6,100 bases of DNA, taken from NCBI GenBank assembly GCA_030627155.1, contig DAOUSP010000077.1, positions 1 through 6,100 on the forward strand, in the 5' to 3' direction. The translations under genes and the position numbers were made by a program. The notes under the pieces are model-generated. The model was not told the DNA's origin. It did not search any database and was given only the letters and a program-made list of their open reading frames with translations. Below are positions 5,211-6,100 of this stretch, piece after piece (position 1 is the first letter of the stretch; every line of letters begins with the position of its first letter). Origin of the DNA: Candidatus Aminicenantota bacterium. Lineage in GTDB: Bacteria > Acidobacteriota > Aminicenantia > Aminicenantales > Aminicenantaceae.

Positions 5211-5985
5211 CCCAAACTGCCTCCTTTATTAAAGTTTGCAATTCCTCATAAGAAATGGCTTTCCCCTTTAAAGACCAGAAAATGAAAAACTCCTGGTTGC
5301 CTTTCTGCCCTCGAACAGACGGCTTCATCAGGCCTTTCACCTTCCACCCCATTGCAGCTGCTTCCTTAGTGATTTGCCGCAAGACCTCTTCATGAATAGC
5401 AGGATCTTTAACTATGCCTTTCTTTCCCACCTGGCCTTTCCCAACCTCAAACTGGGGCTTGATTAATGAGATAAGACTGCCATCTTCAAGAAACTCTTTC
5501 ACTGCAGGTAAAACCTTAAGGATAGATATAAAGGATAAATCTGTTGTAACAATATCTATCTTGTCCATAAAGTCATCTTTGATTAGATAGCGAGCATTTC
5601 TTTTTATGAGAACCACCCGGGGATCTTTTCTTATTTGCCAATCAAGCTGCCTTGTGTCCACGTCCACTGCATATACTTTTCGCGCTCCCTTCTGAAGGAG
5701 GCAATCAGTAAACCCTCCAGTAGATGCCCCCAAATCTGCTGCCACTTTATTGCGGACAGGGATTTTAAAAACCTCCAATGCATCTGCTAATTTCATCCCT
5801 CCACGGCTCACATAAGGGAGCCTTTCCTTAAGCTCGAGCTTCTTGTCCAAAGAGATAAGTTGGCCGGGTTTTTCGATCCTCTTGCCCTCTGAAAATACCA
5901 ATCCAGCCATAATAAGGGCCTGTGCCTTCTGTCTGCTCTTTGCCAGTTCCTGAAGGACAACAACATTGTCTGCCCTGTCTTTCAT
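5197..5985 (-). CDS. tlyA: TlyA-family rRNA 2'-O-methyltransferase with S4 domain
   Basis: This is a predicted SAM-dependent ribose methyltransferase. Characterised TlyA proteins methylate C1409 of 16S and/or C1920 of 23S rRNA; the old hemolysin label is doubtful as a primary role. From the ATG at 5985 it is 262 aa. An S4 RNA-binding domain spans about 1-58 (SRQKAQALIMAGLV at 18-31). The FtsJ-like methyltransferase follows: RGGMKL (61-66), SAM loop LGASTGGFTD (85-94), acid-rich VDVD (108-111), TTDLSF (148-153) and LIKPQFE (174-180). The catalytic tetrad reads K65-D150-K176-E232. The 5985 start aligns without gaps to the usual N-terminus. An in-frame GTG at 6012 would add nine residues that merely translate the GTGAGGA repeats, so it is not used. 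AGGAG at 5998-6002 is a possible SD, 12 nt away. It overlaps nadK by 14 nt and heads the minus-strand unit. Confidence 0.93.
   Translation of the reverse strand: MKDRADNVVVLQELAKSRQKAQALIMAGLVFSEGKRIEKPGQLISLDKKLELKERLPYVSRGGMKLADALEVFKIPVRNKVAADLGASTGGFTDCLLQKGARKVYAVDVDTRQLDWQIRKDPRVVLIKRNARYLIKDDFMDKIDIVTTDLSFISILKVLPAVKEFLEDGSLISLIKPQFEVGKGQVGKKGIVKDPAIHEEVLRQITKEAAAMGWKVKGLMKPSVRGQKGNQEFFIFWSLKGKAISYEELQTLIKEAVWDEKD
5220..5226 (-). promoter_or_regulatory. Shine-Dalgarno site of nadK inside tlyA
   Basis: A perfect AAGGAGG on the minus strand lies within the last codons of tlyA, 9 nt before the nadK ATG. nadK can therefore be initiated directly, not only by reinitiation after tlyA. Confidence 0.8.
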
Positions 5986-5998
5986 GGGTTTATCTCTC

Positions 5999-6100
5999 TC
6001 CTCACTCCTCACTTTTCACTCTCCCCACGTCATTGCGGGCGACTGTAGGGAGCGCGGCAATCTCTTCTTCACTCCTTACTCCTCACTCCTAACTCCTTAC
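5999..6100 (-). repeat. GTGAGGA-type heptamer array split by a palindromic core
   Basis: Read on the minus strand, five adjacent heptamers (GTAAGGA, GTTAGGA, GTGAGGA, GTAAGGA, GTGAAGA) fill 6100-6066. After the core at 6029-6065 come GTGGGGA (6028-6022), a 2-nt GA, then GTGAAAA, GTGAGGA, GTGAGGA (6019-5999). Nine degenerate copies can be counted, and the array may continue past the window edge. The purine-rich strand is the sense strand of tlyA, so the array lies in its leader and brings GGAG motifs close to the start. No gene is seen in 6013-6100. The sharp strand asymmetry of purines is unlike the neighbouring genes. Confidence 0.8.
6029..6064. repeat. REP-like intergenic repeat core (GTCATTGCG...GGCAATCTC)
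   Basis: This 36-bp GC-rich segment has inverted ends ATTGC (6032-6036) and GCAAT (6057-6061) around a GC-rich middle holding ACTGTAGGGAGC. From memory, elements beginning GTCATTGCGAG and ending GGCAATCTC are dispersed intergenic repeats in several unrelated bacterial genomes; no search was run. Pairing beyond the 5-bp arms is imperfect, so a strong hairpin is not proven. It lies between two heptamer blocks, upstream of tlyA. Confidence 0.65.

Noticed and set aside
5197..5985. Hemolysin or virulence factor reading of TlyA
   Set aside because: The S4 plus FtsJ-like fold with a full K-D-K-E tetrad and SAM loop supports rRNA methylation. Nothing in the sequence suggests a pore-forming toxin.
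6001..6100. CRISPR-like array at the window end
   Set aside because: The repeats are 7-nt degenerate tandem units without spacers of regular length, and the single palindrome occurs once. This does not fit a CRISPR array.

Overview
The window looks like chromosomal core-gene DNA from a Gram-negative bacterium. It encodes LpxD, so the cell should make lipid A. Composition is moderate in GC and Shine-Dalgarno (SD) sites are strong (AAGGAGG). I cannot place it to species. Three traits suggest a deltaproteobacterium-like lineage or an LPS-bearing candidate phylum such as Omnitrophota: F0 genes atpB-atpE apart from the F1 genes, a c subunit with an N-terminal leader, and a GTCATTGCG...GGCAATCTC-type intergenic repeat. 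This placement is inference only.

Layout, plus strand (1-3121): the 3' end of an upstream gene (possibly atpI, reading frame uncertain), then atpB (F0 subunit a), atpE (F0 subunit c), a YihY/BrkB-family membrane protein and lpxD. Spacing is tight throughout, with overlaps at atpB and lpxD, which suggests one transcription unit serving the envelope and its energetics. No atpF, atpH or F1 gene follows atpE.

Layout, minus strand (6100 down to 3110): a repeat-rich leader, then tlyA, nadK, trxA and trxB. The junctions are a 14-nt overlap (tlyA/nadK), a 17-nt gap (nadK/trxA) and an ATGA overlap (trxA/trxB). NAD kinase supplies NADP, which as NADPH feeds thioredoxin reductase, which reduces thioredoxin. 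The unit therefore combines a redox cofactor enzyme and its consumers with an rRNA methyltransferase. lpxD and trxB converge and share 12 bp, leaving no room for an intergenic terminator.

I see no phage, CRISPR, transposase, tRNA or rRNA, and no clear new multi-gene system. Most worth checking are: the c subunit, which combines a Na+-type ligand set with an Ala/Cys version of the helix-packing motif; a probable AUU start on the yihY-like gene; and a GTGAGGA heptamer array around a small palindrome that forms the tlyA leader.
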